Shown here: one piece after another, positions 6,054-14,392 of the stretch
Layout: the number at the start of each line of letters is the position of its first letter
Position numbering within the stretch: the stretch's first letter is position 1
Source: Pseudomonadota bacterium
Lineage (GTDB): Bacteria > Pseudomonadota > Gammaproteobacteria > Burkholderiales > Burkholderiaceae_D
Direction of reading: 5' to 3'
Length of the DNA: 21,665 nt
NCBI GenBank assembly: GCA_023420795.1
Contig: JAEZVM010000177.1
Span: forward strand, 1-21,665
Program-made: the position numbers and the translations under genes
Notes under the pieces: generated by a model
Databases searched by the model: none
What the model saw: the letters and a program-made list of their open reading frames with translations, nothing else
What the model was told of the DNA's origin: nothing

Positions 6054-8903
6054 TCAGGCAAGACTGCGGGTTTCGCCGTCGCCGAAGAGATTGCTCACGC
6101 AGCGCCCGCAGATGCCCGGATGGTCGGCATGCGCGCCGACATCCGCGCGGTAGTGCCAGCAGCGCTCGCATTTCTGGTGCGACGACGGCGTAACGACGAC
6201 CGCTTCCTCGGCTTCGCTCGCGACCTGCGTCACCTTCGCCTGCGAAGTGATGAAGACAAACTTCAGATCCTCGCCCAGGCTGCTGAGTAGCGCATACTTG
6301 TCGCCGCTGGCCTTGATCTCGATTTCCGCTTGCAGCGACGAACCGATGCCGCCGGCGACGCGGACTTCTTCGAGCTGTTTCGTTACTGCGGTGCGCACCT
6401 CGCGCAGGACCGCGAACTTCGCGAGCAGTGCCGCAGCATCGCCGATCTCCGGCAAGGTGTAATAGACCTGCGTGAAGATCGTTTCATCGCTTTCAGCATA
6501 GCCGTCCTTGCCCGCAAATACTGCCCATGCCTCTTCCGCGGTAAACGACAGCATCGGCGCCATCACGCGCAGCAGCGCATGGGTGATGTGCCAGATCGCG
6601 GTTTGTGCGGAACGACGTGCCTTCGACGTGGTGCCGCAGGTGTACAGGCGGTCCTTCAGGATGTCGAGATAGAAACCGCCGAGGTCTTCCGAGCAGTACA
6701 TCTGCAGCTTGGCGACGACCGGATGGAATTCGTACACCTCGAAGTGCTTCAGGATCTCAGCCTGCAGCTCCGCCATGCGGGCGATCGCATAACGGTCGAT
6801 CTCGAACAGCTCTTCCGTCGGCAACGCATCCTTCTTCGGATCGAAATCCGAGGTGTTCGCCAGCAGGAAGCGCAGCGTGTTGCGGATGCGGCGGTAGGCC
6901 TCCACTACGCGCTTGAGGATTTCGTCGGAGATCGACAGCTCACCGGAATAATCGGTGGATGCCACCCATAGGCGCAGGATTTCTGCGCCGAGCGTGTCCG
7001 ACACCTTTTGCGGTGCAACCACGTTGCCCTTCGACTTGGACATTTTCTTGCCTTCGCCATCGACCACGAAGCCGTGCGTGAGCAGCGCCTTGTACGGCGG
7101 GCAGCCGTTGATCATCGACGAGGTCAGCAGCGAGGAATGGAACCAGCCGCGATGCTGGTCCGAGCCTTCCAGGTACAGTTCGGCCGGGAAGTGCGATTCC
7201 TGCGCATGCGAGCCGCGCAGCACCGTCTGGTGCGTGGTGCCGGAGTCGAACCAGACGTCGAGCGTGTCCTTGTTCTTCACGTACATGTCGGCGTCGGCGC
7301 CCAGCAGTTCTTTCGGATCAACAGCCTGCCATGCCTCGATGCCGTTCTGTTCGACGCGTTTTGCAATCTCTTCCAGCAGTTCGGGCGTGCGCGGATGCAG
7401 CTCGCCGGTTTCCTTGTGGATGAAAAACGCCATCGGCACGCCCCACTGGCGCTGGCGCGACAGCGTCCAGTCCGGACGGTTGGCGATCATGCCGTGCAGG
7501 CGCGCCTTGCCCCAACTCGGATAGAACGCGGTCGCTTCGATGCCTCGCAGCGCAGTCTCGCGCAGCGTCGGGCCGCCGTCCTTCGGCTGCCGGTCCATGC
7601 CGGCGAACCATTGCGAGGTCGCGCGATAGACGATCGGCGTCTTGTGCCGCCAGCAGTGCATGTAGCTGTGATCGAACATCACCAGCTTGAACAGCGAGCC
7701 GACTTCCTCCAGCTTCGCGCAGATCGGCTTCGATGCTTCCCAGATCGTCATGCCGCCGAAGAAGGGCAGCCATGAGGCATATTTGCCGTCACCCATCACC
7801 GGGTTCAGGATTTCATCATCCTTCATTCCGTGCGCCTTGCAGGAATTGAAGTCGTCCACGCCGTAGGCTGGCGCCGAGTGAACGATGCCGGTACCGGTGT
7901 CGAGCGTCACGTAGTCACCGACATAGATCGGCGAATAGCGGTTGTAACCCTCGTCCGCGTCGGCGAATGGATGCTTGAACTTCAGCATCGACAGCGCCTC
8001 GCCGCCCGTCGTGGCGATGATCTTGCCTTCCATGCCGTAGCGCTGCAGGCAGGAGGCAACCAGCTCGACCGCCAGCAGCAGCAGGATCTGTTCCCCGTTG
8101 CGCTCGGTCTGCACCAGCGCGTAGCGATGGTCGGGGTGCACGTTCAATGCCTGGTTGGAAGGAATGGTCCACGGCGTCGTGGTCCAGATCACTGCGTAGC
8201 CTTTGTCGGTCGGCAGCTTGTCGAGGCCGAACGCCTTGGCCAGCTTTTCCGGTTCCGCGAACGGGAAGCCGACATCGATTGCCGGATCGCGTTTGTCCTG
8301 GTATTCGACTTCGGCTTCCGCCAGTGCCGAGCCGCAGTCGAAGCACCAGTTGACCGGCTTCAGGCCGCGATACACGTAGCCCTTTTCGAGGATGGTGCCG
8401 AGCGCGCGGATCTCGTCGGCCTCGTTGCGGAAGTTCATCGTCTTGTACGGATTGTCCCAGTCGCCGAGCACGCCGAGGCGGATGAAATCCTTCTTCTGCC
8501 GCTCGATCTGCTCGGTCGCATAGGCACGCGACTTTGCCTGCACTTCGGCGGTCGGCAGGTGCTTGCCGAACTGCTTCTCGATCTGGATTTCGATCGGCAT
8601 GCCGTGGCAGTCCCAGCCCGGCACGTACTGCGCATCGAAACCGGCCATGTTGCGCGCCTTGACGATCATGTCCTTGAGAACCTTGTTGACCGCGTGGCCG
8701 ATGTGGATGTCGCCGTTCGCATACGGCGGGCCGTCGTGCAGGATGAATTTCGGGCGGCCTGCGGATGCCTTGCGGATGCGCTGGTAGATCTTCTTGTCCT
8801 GCCATTCCTTCACCCATTTTGGTTCGCGCTTGGCGAGGTCGCCGCGCATCGGGAAGGCGGTTTCGGTCAGATTCACCGGGTACTTGTTTTTTTGCTCGGA
8901 CAT
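6054..8903 (-). CDS. ileS: Isoleucyl-tRNA synthetase
   Basis: A 949-residue class I aminoacyl-tRNA synthetase that attaches isoleucine to tRNA-Ile and edits mischarged valine. The ATP-binding HIGH signature is in DGPPYANGDIHIGHAVNK, about 65 residues from the start. The second signature is GKKMSKSKGN. The CP1 editing domain lies between them (TTPWTIPSNQ, and TGTGIVHSAPAYGVDDF). The C-terminus carries the zinc-finger pair CERCWHYRAD and GICGRCVSNL. Length is normal for the bacterial form. I chose the ATG at 8903 (MSEQKNKYPVNL); an in-frame TTG 11 codons upstream adds residues not typical of the family. ribF ends 55 bases upstream and lspA follows 114 bases downstream, the common ribF-ileS-lspA arrangement. 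Confidence 0.98.
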   Translation of the reverse strand: MSEQKNKYPVNLTETAFPMRGDLAKREPKWVKEWQDKKIYQRIRKASAGRPKFILHDGPPYANGDIHIGHAVNKVLKDMIVKARNMAGFDAQYVPGWDCHGMPIEIQIEKQFGKHLPTAEVQAKSRAYATEQIERQKKDFIRLGVLGDWDNPYKTMNFRNEADEIRALGTILEKGYVYRGLKPVNWCFDCGSALAEAEVEYQDKRDPAIDVGFPFAEPEKLAKAFGLDKLPTDKGYAVIWTTTPWTIPSNQALNVHPDHRYALVQTERNGEQILLLLAVELVASCLQRYGMEGKIIATTGGEALSMLKFKHPFADADEGYNRYSPIYVGDYVTLDTGTGIVHSAPAYGVDDFNSCKAHGMKDDEILNPVMGDGKYASWLPFFGGMTIWEASKPICAKLEEVGSLFKLVMFDHSYMHCWRHKTPIVYRATSQWFAGMDRQPKDGGPTLRETALRGIEATAFYPSWGKARLHGMIANRPDWTLSRQRQWGVPMAFFIHKETGELHPRTPELLEEIAKRVEQNGIEAWQAVDPKELLGADADMYVKNKDTLDVWFDSGTTHQTVLRGSHAQESHFPAELYLEGSDQHRGWFHSSLLTSSMINGCPPYKALLTHGFVVDGEGKKMSKSKGNVVAPQKVSDTLGAEILRLWVASTDYSGELSISDEILKRVVEAYRRIRNTLRFLLANTSDFDPKKDALPTEELFEIDRYAIARMAELQAEILKHFEVYEFHPVVAKLQMYCSEDLGGFYLDILKDRLYTCGTTSKARRSAQTAIWHITHALLRVMAPMLSFTAEEAWAVFAGKDGYAESDETIFTQVYYTLPEIGDAAALLAKFAVLREVRTAVTKQLEEVRVAGGIGSSLQAEIEIKASGDKYALLSSLGEDLKFVFITSQAKVTQVASEAEEAVVVTPSSHQKCERCWHYRADVGAHADHPGICGRCVSNLFGDGETRSLA

Positions 8904-8958
8904 GTTGGTTTCAATTGTAAAAATTCGGTAGATCAAACAAGGGTTTCATGTCTGATCG

Positions 8959-9936
8959 TCAAATTCGGTCGGTTGCGGATACTGCCAGCGCTTCGCGGTC
9001 CTTGAAGAAGGCGCGCGCCTGCTGCGCATCGTGTTCGATGGCGGCTGTCAGTGTCGGCAGGTCGATGAACTTTTCTTCATCGCGCAGCTTTTTCAGGAAT
9101 TCGACGCGCACGATCTTGCCGTAGCACTGCTGCGCATAGTCGAATATATAAGTTTCGAGCAGCACCCGGCCGCTGTCTTCCACAGTGGGGCGCACACCGA
9201 TGCTCGCGACACCGGGCAAGGGCTGCTCTGCCAGTCCGTGCACCTGCACCACGAAAATGCCCGCCAGGGCGGGGCGCTTGTGCGCGATGCGCAGGTTCAT
9301 CGTCGGGAATCCGATGGTGCGGCCGAGTTTTTTGCCATGCATGACATGACCGGAAATCGCATACGGATGGCCGAGCAGTTGCGCGGCGAGAGCGAAATCG
9401 CTCTGCGCCAGCGCCGCGCGTACCGCGGACGACGAGATGCGCATGCCGTCGTTCGTCACCGTCGGCATGGCTTCGACATGGAAGCCGTATTTCTTGCCCG
9501 CTTCGATCAGCATCGCGACATTGCCGGCGCGCTTGGCGCCAAAGCAGAAGTCCTCGCCGACCATCAGCCACTTCACATGCAGACCCTGCACCAGCACTTT
9601 CTCGACGAAATCCTGCGGCGACATCGAGGCGAAGTGTGCGTTGAAATGTTCGACGATTACACGGTCGATGCCGGCGTTCGACAGCGATTGCAGCTTGTCG
9701 CGCAGATTGGCAATGCGGGCCGGCGCCTTGCCAGGATCACCGGCAAGCTGGGCAAAGAATTCGCGCGGATGCGGCTCGAAGGTCATCACCGCTGCTTCGA
9801 CGCCGAGAGTGGTTGCGGCTTCCCGCACGCGCGCAAGCAGCGCCTGATGGCCGCGATGTACGCCGTCGAAATTGCCGATCGTTAACGCGCAGGGCGCGCG
9901 CGAAGCGGCATTGGGAAGTCCGCGAAATACCTTCAT
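8959..9936 (-). CDS. ribF: Bifunctional riboflavin kinase / FMN adenylyltransferase
   Basis: A 325-residue cytosolic enzyme converting riboflavin to FMN and then FAD. The N-terminal nucleotidyltransferase half has ALTIGNFDGVHRGHQALL (HxGH-type ATP site, near residue 30), GEDFCFGAKRAGN and the ISSSAVRAAL motif. The C-terminal kinase half starts near 185 with GHVMHGKKLGRTIGFPTMNL, where GxTxGxPTxN is the riboflavin-kinase signature, and ends with VEFLKKLRDEEKF. Length agrees with the family (about 310-330). The FMN it makes is needed by CoaBC in the same cluster, though this link is general rather than specific. A consensus -10 hexamer lies 33 bases upstream of the start. Confidence 0.97.
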   Translation of the reverse strand: MKVFRGLPNAASRAPCALTIGNFDGVHRGHQALLARVREAATTLGVEAAVMTFEPHPREFFAQLAGDPGKAPARIANLRDKLQSLSNAGIDRVIVEHFNAHFASMSPQDFVEKVLVQGLHVKWLMVGEDFCFGAKRAGNVAMLIEAGKKYGFHVEAMPTVTNDGMRISSSAVRAALAQSDFALAAQLLGHPYAISGHVMHGKKLGRTIGFPTMNLRIAHKRPALAGIFVVQVHGLAEQPLPGVASIGVRPTVEDSGRVLLETYIFDYAQQCYGKIVRVEFLKKLRDEEKFIDLPTLTAAIEHDAQQARAFFKDREALAVSATDRI

Positions 9937-9968
9937 GCAGTCGGTAGGGTTCTAATGCCAAACCGATG

Positions 9969-9974
9969 ATTATA
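9969..9974 (-). promoter_or_regulatory. Possible -10 element for ribF
   Basis: The minus strand reads TATAAT here, a full match to the sigma-70 -10 consensus, in the 76-base gap between the mtfA stop and the ribF start. It is about 33 bases before the ATG. The -35 position (CGGGAA-like) does not match the consensus, so only a weak or activated promoter would be expected. It could mark the start of the ribF-ileS-lspA-coaBC-dut transcription unit. Confidence 0.35.
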
Positions 9975-10012
9975 AATGCTTTCCAGTCGTTTTCCCGGAG
10001 CAAGGGCGGCTT

Positions 10013-10852
10013 CTACGGGTGCAGCGGATCTTGACGGTAATACAGGGAAAGCAGCTTGTAGATTTCTGGATAGCCATCTGCCAGCGGCTGCGGCAACACG
10101 AAGAAAGCCTCGGACGCGACCGCAAAGAATTCCGCCGGATGCCGGGATGCATACGGGTCGAGCGGGAGAGCGCTGAACAGCTCGTCGTAGAACGCGGCAT
10201 GGGCTGGATTACTGTCGTCGAAATCCGCCGGAAGATGAGCCTCCAGCGCATCGACCTTTTCCGTAAAATCCGCGTACGCCGCTGAAAACGCACATTTCCA
10301 GCCGGCCGGGCTGATGTCCTTGTGGAATTCGCTCAGGAATGGCGGGCAGCCGTTGGCCGAGCCGTTGCCCATGTCGATCTTGTGGGCGAATTCATGGATG
10401 ACGACGTTGTAGCCCGGTGCCTCACTTTCCTGCGCGTCTTCCCACGACAGGACCACCGCGCCGCCCGCATGGACGGCTTCGCCGGAAGCCGGTTCATGCC
10501 ATTCATGCAGGACGCCGGCTTCGTCCATTTCCGACTGGGGAATCATGAATGCCGATGGATAGACGATGATGCCTGCCATGTCGTCGTACAGGTCCAGCGT
10601 CAGATGCAGGATCGGCAGGCTGGCCTGCGCGGCGATCAGCACCGCGGTTTCGTCGGTCAGCTCGAAACCCGCCGCGCCGGTAAAGGTTTTTCTATCAAGT
10701 AGCTCCTCTGAAATCAGCTTCAGCCGTTCGAGCTCCGTTGCGGGAAATCTCTGAAGGAAAGGCAGACGCGCGATGCTTGCCTGCCAGAGCGAATCGGGGA
10801 TTTGCGGCCTGCCGCGATTGAGGAGTTGTCTGAGCCATCGCATGGCAGGCAT
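10013..10852 (-). CDS. mtfA: MtfA-family zinc-dependent peptidase
   Basis: A 279-residue protein of the MtfA (YeeI) family. In E. coli, MtfA binds the glucose repressor Mlc and has zinc-dependent aminopeptidase activity. The zinc motif HExxH is intact as NVVIHEFAHKID (His153, Glu154, His157). A downstream family motif HPAEFFAVASEAFF at 238-251 supplies the expected acidic third ligand. The N-terminal helix region LPFLQRFPATELERLKLISE is also characteristic. No signal peptide is seen, so it is cytosolic. The start ATG at 10852 has AGGA about 11 bases upstream; another ATG three codons later (10843) is equally possible. It lies 45 bases after the YidB-like gene. No Mlc or ptsG gene is in the window, so its target here is unknown. 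Confidence 0.93.
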   Translation of the reverse strand: MPAMRWLRQLLNRGRPQIPDSLWQASIARLPFLQRFPATELERLKLISEELLDRKTFTGAAGFELTDETAVLIAAQASLPILHLTLDLYDDMAGIIVYPSAFMIPQSEMDEAGVLHEWHEPASGEAVHAGGAVVLSWEDAQESEAPGYNVVIHEFAHKIDMGNGSANGCPPFLSEFHKDISPAGWKCAFSAAYADFTEKVDALEAHLPADFDDSNPAHAAFYDELFSALPLDPYASRHPAEFFAVASEAFFVLPQPLADGYPEIYKLLSLYYRQDPLHP

Positions 10853-10897
10853 TGTCGCGGAAATCCTGCTCCCGCGCCAATGCCGGGCCGGACGCTG

Positions 10898-11320
10898 TTA
10901 CTGGTGCCTGCCGATGAAGTGGTCCAGCAGCGCACTCATATTGCCCAGCCCGCCTTCCGGAATGTGCCCGCCGGGTGTGAGTCTGTCCACCAGGTCGGGC
11001 AGCATGCCGCTCAGCTGATTGGCTGCCTCGTCCTGCGGCAGGCCGGCTTCTTCCGAAATCTGCTGCAATTGCTGTTCGCCAAGCGCCTGCTGAACCTGCA
11101 TGCCGGTGATGGGAACATTCTGCCCGCTGCCGATCCAGGAACTGATGGTATTGCCAAGGCCGGCCTGCTGAAAACGGCTCACCAGGCCAGACAAACCGCC
11201 CGCCTGGCCATTGTCGGCAAGGAGCGAGAGGGCTGCCTGCAACAGCTTTGTTCTCGAATCCATCATCGGCAACGGATTATTGTTGCCGAACATTTCAAGT
11301 GCCCTATCGAGAAGTCCCAT
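10898..11320 (-). CDS. YidB-family (DUF937) protein
   Basis: A 140-residue soluble, Gly- and Gln-rich protein of the DUF937/YidB family, whose molecular role is not established. The family features visible are an N-terminal MGLLDRALEMFG, a GGLSGLVSRFQQAGLGN segment, the near-invariant ISSWIGSGQN at about 59-68, followed by a helix containing QVQQALGEQQLQQISEEAGL, and a C-terminal LTPGG-IPEGGLGN. There is no signal peptide or membrane segment. A strong ribosome site (GGAGG, 6 bases before the ATG) supports the start. It sits between rsmE (108 bases upstream) and mtfA (45 bases downstream) on the same strand, so it may be co-transcribed with mtfA. Confidence 0.9.
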   Translation of the reverse strand: MGLLDRALEMFGNNNPLPMMDSRTKLLQAALSLLADNGQAGGLSGLVSRFQQAGLGNTISSWIGSGQNVPITGMQVQQALGEQQLQQISEEAGLPQDEAANQLSGMLPDLVDRLTPGGHIPEGGLGNMSALLDHFIGRHQ

Positions 11321-11428
11321 GGCGTGCCTCCACTTCGTTGAGGGGAAATGTTCACCATAGGAGAAACAGGCCCTATCCTGTCACGAATCAGCCGGATGTT
11401 TGATCTGGTTTAACCAGGGAAGAAAATT

Positions 11429-12154
11429 TCAGAGTTCGCCCCAGACGGCGTTCAGCGCCGCCAGCGCCGCCAGTCCCGCGGTTTCGGTACGCAGCACGCG
11501 CGGGCCCATCGACAATGCCAGCGCGCCATGCTCCAGCGCAGCACTATCTTCTTCCGTGGTAAAGCCGCCTTCCGGCCCGATCAGCAAGGCTACTGCCTGT
11601 GGCGGATGATGCCGTGCCCATTCGGACAACGATTGTTCCGCTCGCGGCGACAGCAGGATGTGGCGATGCAGGTTCTGGCGCCGCACCCAATCATGAAAAT
11701 CGACCGGCTCGCTCAAATGCGGTAGCCGGTTGCGCCCGCTTTGTTCGGCGGCGGCGGCGATAATCCCTTGCCAATGTGCCATCTTTTTCGCGGCACGCTC
11801 GGCGGACAGGCGCACCACGCATCGCTGTGCCGCGAGCGGCTGGATTGCGGTCGCGCCCAGCTCGACTGATTTTTCGATGATCCAGTCCAGTTTCGATCCT
11901 TCCGGCAAGGCTTGGGCTAGTGTCACGGCATAGGGTAGTTCTACCTCGCGCGGCGAAAAGGTCTTGATGCTAGCGCAGGCGCGTTTCTTGTCGAGCGTGG
12001 TTAGGCTGGCGGTGTATTCACCTCCTTCGCCGTTGAACAGGGTGATACTTGCGCCAGGCGCCAGGCGCAGGACGTGAATGTGGTGCGCAATATGATCCGG
12101 TAATGTAATGTCGGAACCGATGGCGAGCGGCAAGGGGCAATAAAAGCGGGGCAT
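11429..12154 (-). CDS. rsmE: 16S rRNA (uracil(1498)-N3)-methyltransferase
   Basis: A 241-residue SPOUT-class methyltransferase that methylates N3 of U1498 of 16S rRNA in the assembled small subunit, using S-adenosylmethionine. The N-terminal PUA-like part (MPRFYCPLPL, DHIAHHIHVLRLAPG, LFNGEGGEYTA) binds RNA. The C-terminal knot has LLIGPEGGFTTEEDSAAL and the closing LGPRVLRTETA-like sequence (SMGPRVLRTETAGLAAL), both diagnostic. Length is normal. The ribosome site before the ATG is weak. It diverges from tkt across a 212-base gap. Confidence 0.96.
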   Translation of the reverse strand: MPRFYCPLPLAIGSDITLPDHIAHHIHVLRLAPGASITLFNGEGGEYTASLTTLDKKRACASIKTFSPREVELPYAVTLAQALPEGSKLDWIIEKSVELGATAIQPLAAQRCVVRLSAERAAKKMAHWQGIIAAAAEQSGRNRLPHLSEPVDFHDWVRRQNLHRHILLSPRAEQSLSEWARHHPPQAVALLIGPEGGFTTEEDSAALEHGALALSMGPRVLRTETAGLAALAALNAVWGEL

Positions 12155-12284
12155 GCTGGATCAATAAGACTGGTGCAAGCTTCAGTTCATGAAGGTGAAT
12201 GGGAACACAGCCGGGCAGGCGCGGGTCGGAACAGGGCGCATTGGCTATGATCAATCCCGGATTTTAATGCCGCAGGCCGGCCTC

Positions 12285-12293
12285 TGGTAAAAT
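12285..12293 (+). promoter_or_regulatory. Possible extended -10 promoter for tkt-gap
   Basis: TGGTAAAAT fits an extended -10 element (TGn followed by TAAAAT, 5 of 6 to TATAAT). It lies in the divergent rsmE/tkt gap, leaving a leader of about 65 bases before the tkt ATG. No good -35 hexamer is found 16-18 bases upstream, as is allowed for extended -10 promoters. The leader contains a possible hairpin (AAGCCAGC with GCTGCTT around 12316-12336) of unknown role. Confidence 0.35.
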
Positions 12294-12366
12294 ATCGGGC
12301 TTTGATCCTCCAGTCGCAAGCCAGCGCGGAGGCTGCTTCAAGACCCGTCACATACCCTGATCCGAC

Positions 12367-14361
12367 ATGACTTTTTCTCTCCCGACCGACAAGATGGCCA
12401 ATGCAATCCGTGCGTTGGCGATGGATGCAGTACAAAAGGCAAACTCCGGCCACCCCGGCATGCCGATGGGGATGGCGGAAATCGCCGTTGCCTTGTGGTC
12501 CAGGCACTATCGTCATAATCCGACGAATCCGCACTGGGTCAACCGCGATCGCTTCGTCGTTTCCAACGGTCACGGCTCGATGCTGCACTATGCGCTGCTC
12601 CACCTGAGCGGCTACGACCTGCCGATGGAAGAGATCAAGAATTTCCGCCAGCTGCATTCGAAGACCGCCGGCCACCCGGAAGTGCACGTGACGCCGGGCG
12701 TCGAAACCACCACCGGCCCGCTCGGCCAGGGCATCACCAACGCGGTCGGCATGGCATTGGCAGAGCGCCTGCTCGCCGCCGAATTCAACAAGCCGGGCTT
12801 CAATGTCGTCGATCATCACACTTATGTATTCGTCGGCGACGGCTGCCTGATGGAAGGCATTTCGCATGAGGCCTGCTCGCTGGCCGGTGCGCTGCGCCTG
12901 AACAAGCTGATCGTCATGTACGACGACAACGGCATCTCGATCGACGGCCATGTCGAAGGCTGGTTTATCGACGACACGCCGAAACGCTTCGAAGCCTACA
13001 ACTGGAACGTAATCCGCAACGTTGACGGCCACGATGTCGCCGCACTCGATGCTGCGATCGCTGCTGCGAAGAAATCCGACAAGCCGACGCTGATCTGCTG
13101 CAAGACCGTGATTGGCAAGGGCAGCCCGAACAAGGCCGGCACGCATGACGTGCACGGTGCCGCACTGGGCGACAAGGAAATTGCCGCTACCCGCGAAGCG
13201 ATCGGCTGGAGCCATACGCCGTTCGAGATTCCGGCTGATGTTTACGCTGCCTGGGATGCGAAAAAGAACGGCCAGGCGATGGAAGAAGAGTGGGGCGCGC
13301 TGTTCAAGGCCTACGGCGAGCGCTATCCGCAGGAAGCGGGCGAACTGCTGCGCCGCATGAAGGGCGAACTGCCCGGCAAGCTGAATGACGCGATCGATGC
13401 CTACATCGCCGCCTGCGTCGAAAAGAAGGAAACCATTGCCACCCGTAAGGCCAGCCAGAACGCGATCCAGGCATTGGCGCCGGTGCTGCCGGAATTCCTC
13501 GGCGGCTCCGCCGACCTCACCGGTTCCAACCTGACCAACTGGAAGGAATGCGTCGCGGTGCGCGCCGACCAGGCAGGCAACCACATCAACTACGGCGTGC
13601 GCGAATTCGGTATGGCAGCGGTCATGAACGGTATCGCGCTGCACGGCGGCTACATTCCGTTCGGCGGCACCTTCCTGACCTTCTCCGATTACAGCCGCAA
13701 TGCGCTGCGCATGGCGGCGCTGATGAAAACCCGTTCGATCTTCGTGTTCACGCACGACTCAATCGGCCTTGGCGAAGACGGCCCGACCCACCAGTCGGTT
13801 GAGCATGTATCGAGCCTGCGCCTGATCCCGAACCTGGACAACTGGCGTCCGTGCGACACGGTGGAATCCGCGATCGCATGGAAGCATGCGGTCTCGCGCC
13901 GCCACGGCCCGACCACGCTGATCTTCTCGCGCCAGAACCTGCCGTTCATGGAGCGCACTGCAGAACAAATCCAGCACATCAATCGCGGCGGCTACGTGCT
14001 GCGCGATGCAGCCGATGCGAAGGTGGTGCTGATCGCCACCGGCTCCGAAGTCGAACTCGCGGTCAAGTCGGCCGATGAACTGGCCAAGCAGGGCATTGCG
14101 GTGCGCGTGGTTTCCATGCCGTGCGCCGACCTGTTCGACCGCCAGGATGCAGCCTACAAGGCGAGCGTGCTGCCCAAGGGCTTGCCGCGCGTCGCCATCG
14201 AGGCCGGTGTCACGGATTACTGGTACAAGTACGTCGGCCTCGAAGGTGCCGTCGTCGGTATCGACACCTTCGGCGAATCGGCGCCGGCGGGCGTGCTCTT
14301 CAAGCACTTTGGCTTCACCACCGAAAACGTGGTCGCCAAGGTGAAATCGGTGATCGGTTAA
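12367..14361 (+). CDS. tkt: Transketolase
   Basis: A 664-residue thiamine-diphosphate enzyme moving two-carbon ketol units between sugar phosphates in the non-oxidative pentose-phosphate pathway (and the Calvin cycle where present). Visible features: the catalytic-region SGHPGMPMGMA (His29), RDRFVVSNGHGSMLHYALLH, the ThDP/Mg motif GDGCLMEG at 157-164 with the partner Asn188 in YDDNGISIDG, the pyrimidine-domain motif FLTFSDYSRNALRMAALM, and GEDGPTHQSVEH. The C-terminal domain VLIATGSEVELAV is also standard. The length equals that of E. coli TktA within one residue. No strong ribosome site precedes the ATG (CCTGATCCGAC). gap follows after 31 bases, so the pair is an operon. Confidence 0.98.
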   Translation: MTFSLPTDKMANAIRALAMDAVQKANSGHPGMPMGMAEIAVALWSRHYRHNPTNPHWVNRDRFVVSNGHGSMLHYALLHLSGYDLPMEEIKNFRQLHSKTAGHPEVHVTPGVETTTGPLGQGITNAVGMALAERLLAAEFNKPGFNVVDHHTYVFVGDGCLMEGISHEACSLAGALRLNKLIVMYDDNGISIDGHVEGWFIDDTPKRFEAYNWNVIRNVDGHDVAALDAAIAAAKKSDKPTLICCKTVIGKGSPNKAGTHDVHGAALGDKEIAATREAIGWSHTPFEIPADVYAAWDAKKNGQAMEEEWGALFKAYGERYPQEAGELLRRMKGELPGKLNDAIDAYIAACVEKKETIATRKASQNAIQALAPVLPEFLGGSADLTGSNLTNWKECVAVRADQAGNHINYGVREFGMAAVMNGIALHGGYIPFGGTFLTFSDYSRNALRMAALMKTRSIFVFTHDSIGLGEDGPTHQSVEHVSSLRLIPNLDNWRPCDTVESAIAWKHAVSRRHGPTTLIFSRQNLPFMERTAEQIQHINRGGYVLRDAADAKVVLIATGSEVELAVKSADELAKQGIAVRVVSMPCADLFDRQDAAYKASVLPKGLPRVAIEAGVTDYWYKYVGLEGAVVGIDTFGESAPAGVLFKHFGFTTENVVAKVKSVIG

Positions 14362-14392
14362 TAATTCGGCTTAACTACTTCAGGAGAAAACC

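Noticed and set aside
8914..8919. A TACAAT hexamer on the minus strand as a promoter for ileS
   Set aside because: It is too close to the ileS ATG (the transcript would be nearly leaderless) and has no -35 partner.
8904..8936. An N-terminal extension of ileS from an in-frame TTG
   Set aside because: The added 11 residues are not typical of IleS, and the ATG at 8903 gives the normal N-terminus.
9937..10012. FMN riboswitch ahead of ribF
   Set aside because: The gap is only 76 bases and lacks the conserved multi-stem RFN element sequence; FMN riboswitches in this group usually precede ribB or riboflavin transport genes.
11366..11417. Two small inverted repeats after rsmE (ACAGG/CCTGT and CTGGTTTAACCAG) as terminators
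   Set aside because: Stems are only 4-5 base pairs and no real T-run follows on the minus strand.
12187..13755. A 522-codon minus-strand open frame opposite tkt, and similar long frames opposite ileS (7830-9005 plus) and the sensor gene
   Set aside because: They mirror the codon use of well-identified genes on the other strand and have no recognisable motif or ribosome site.
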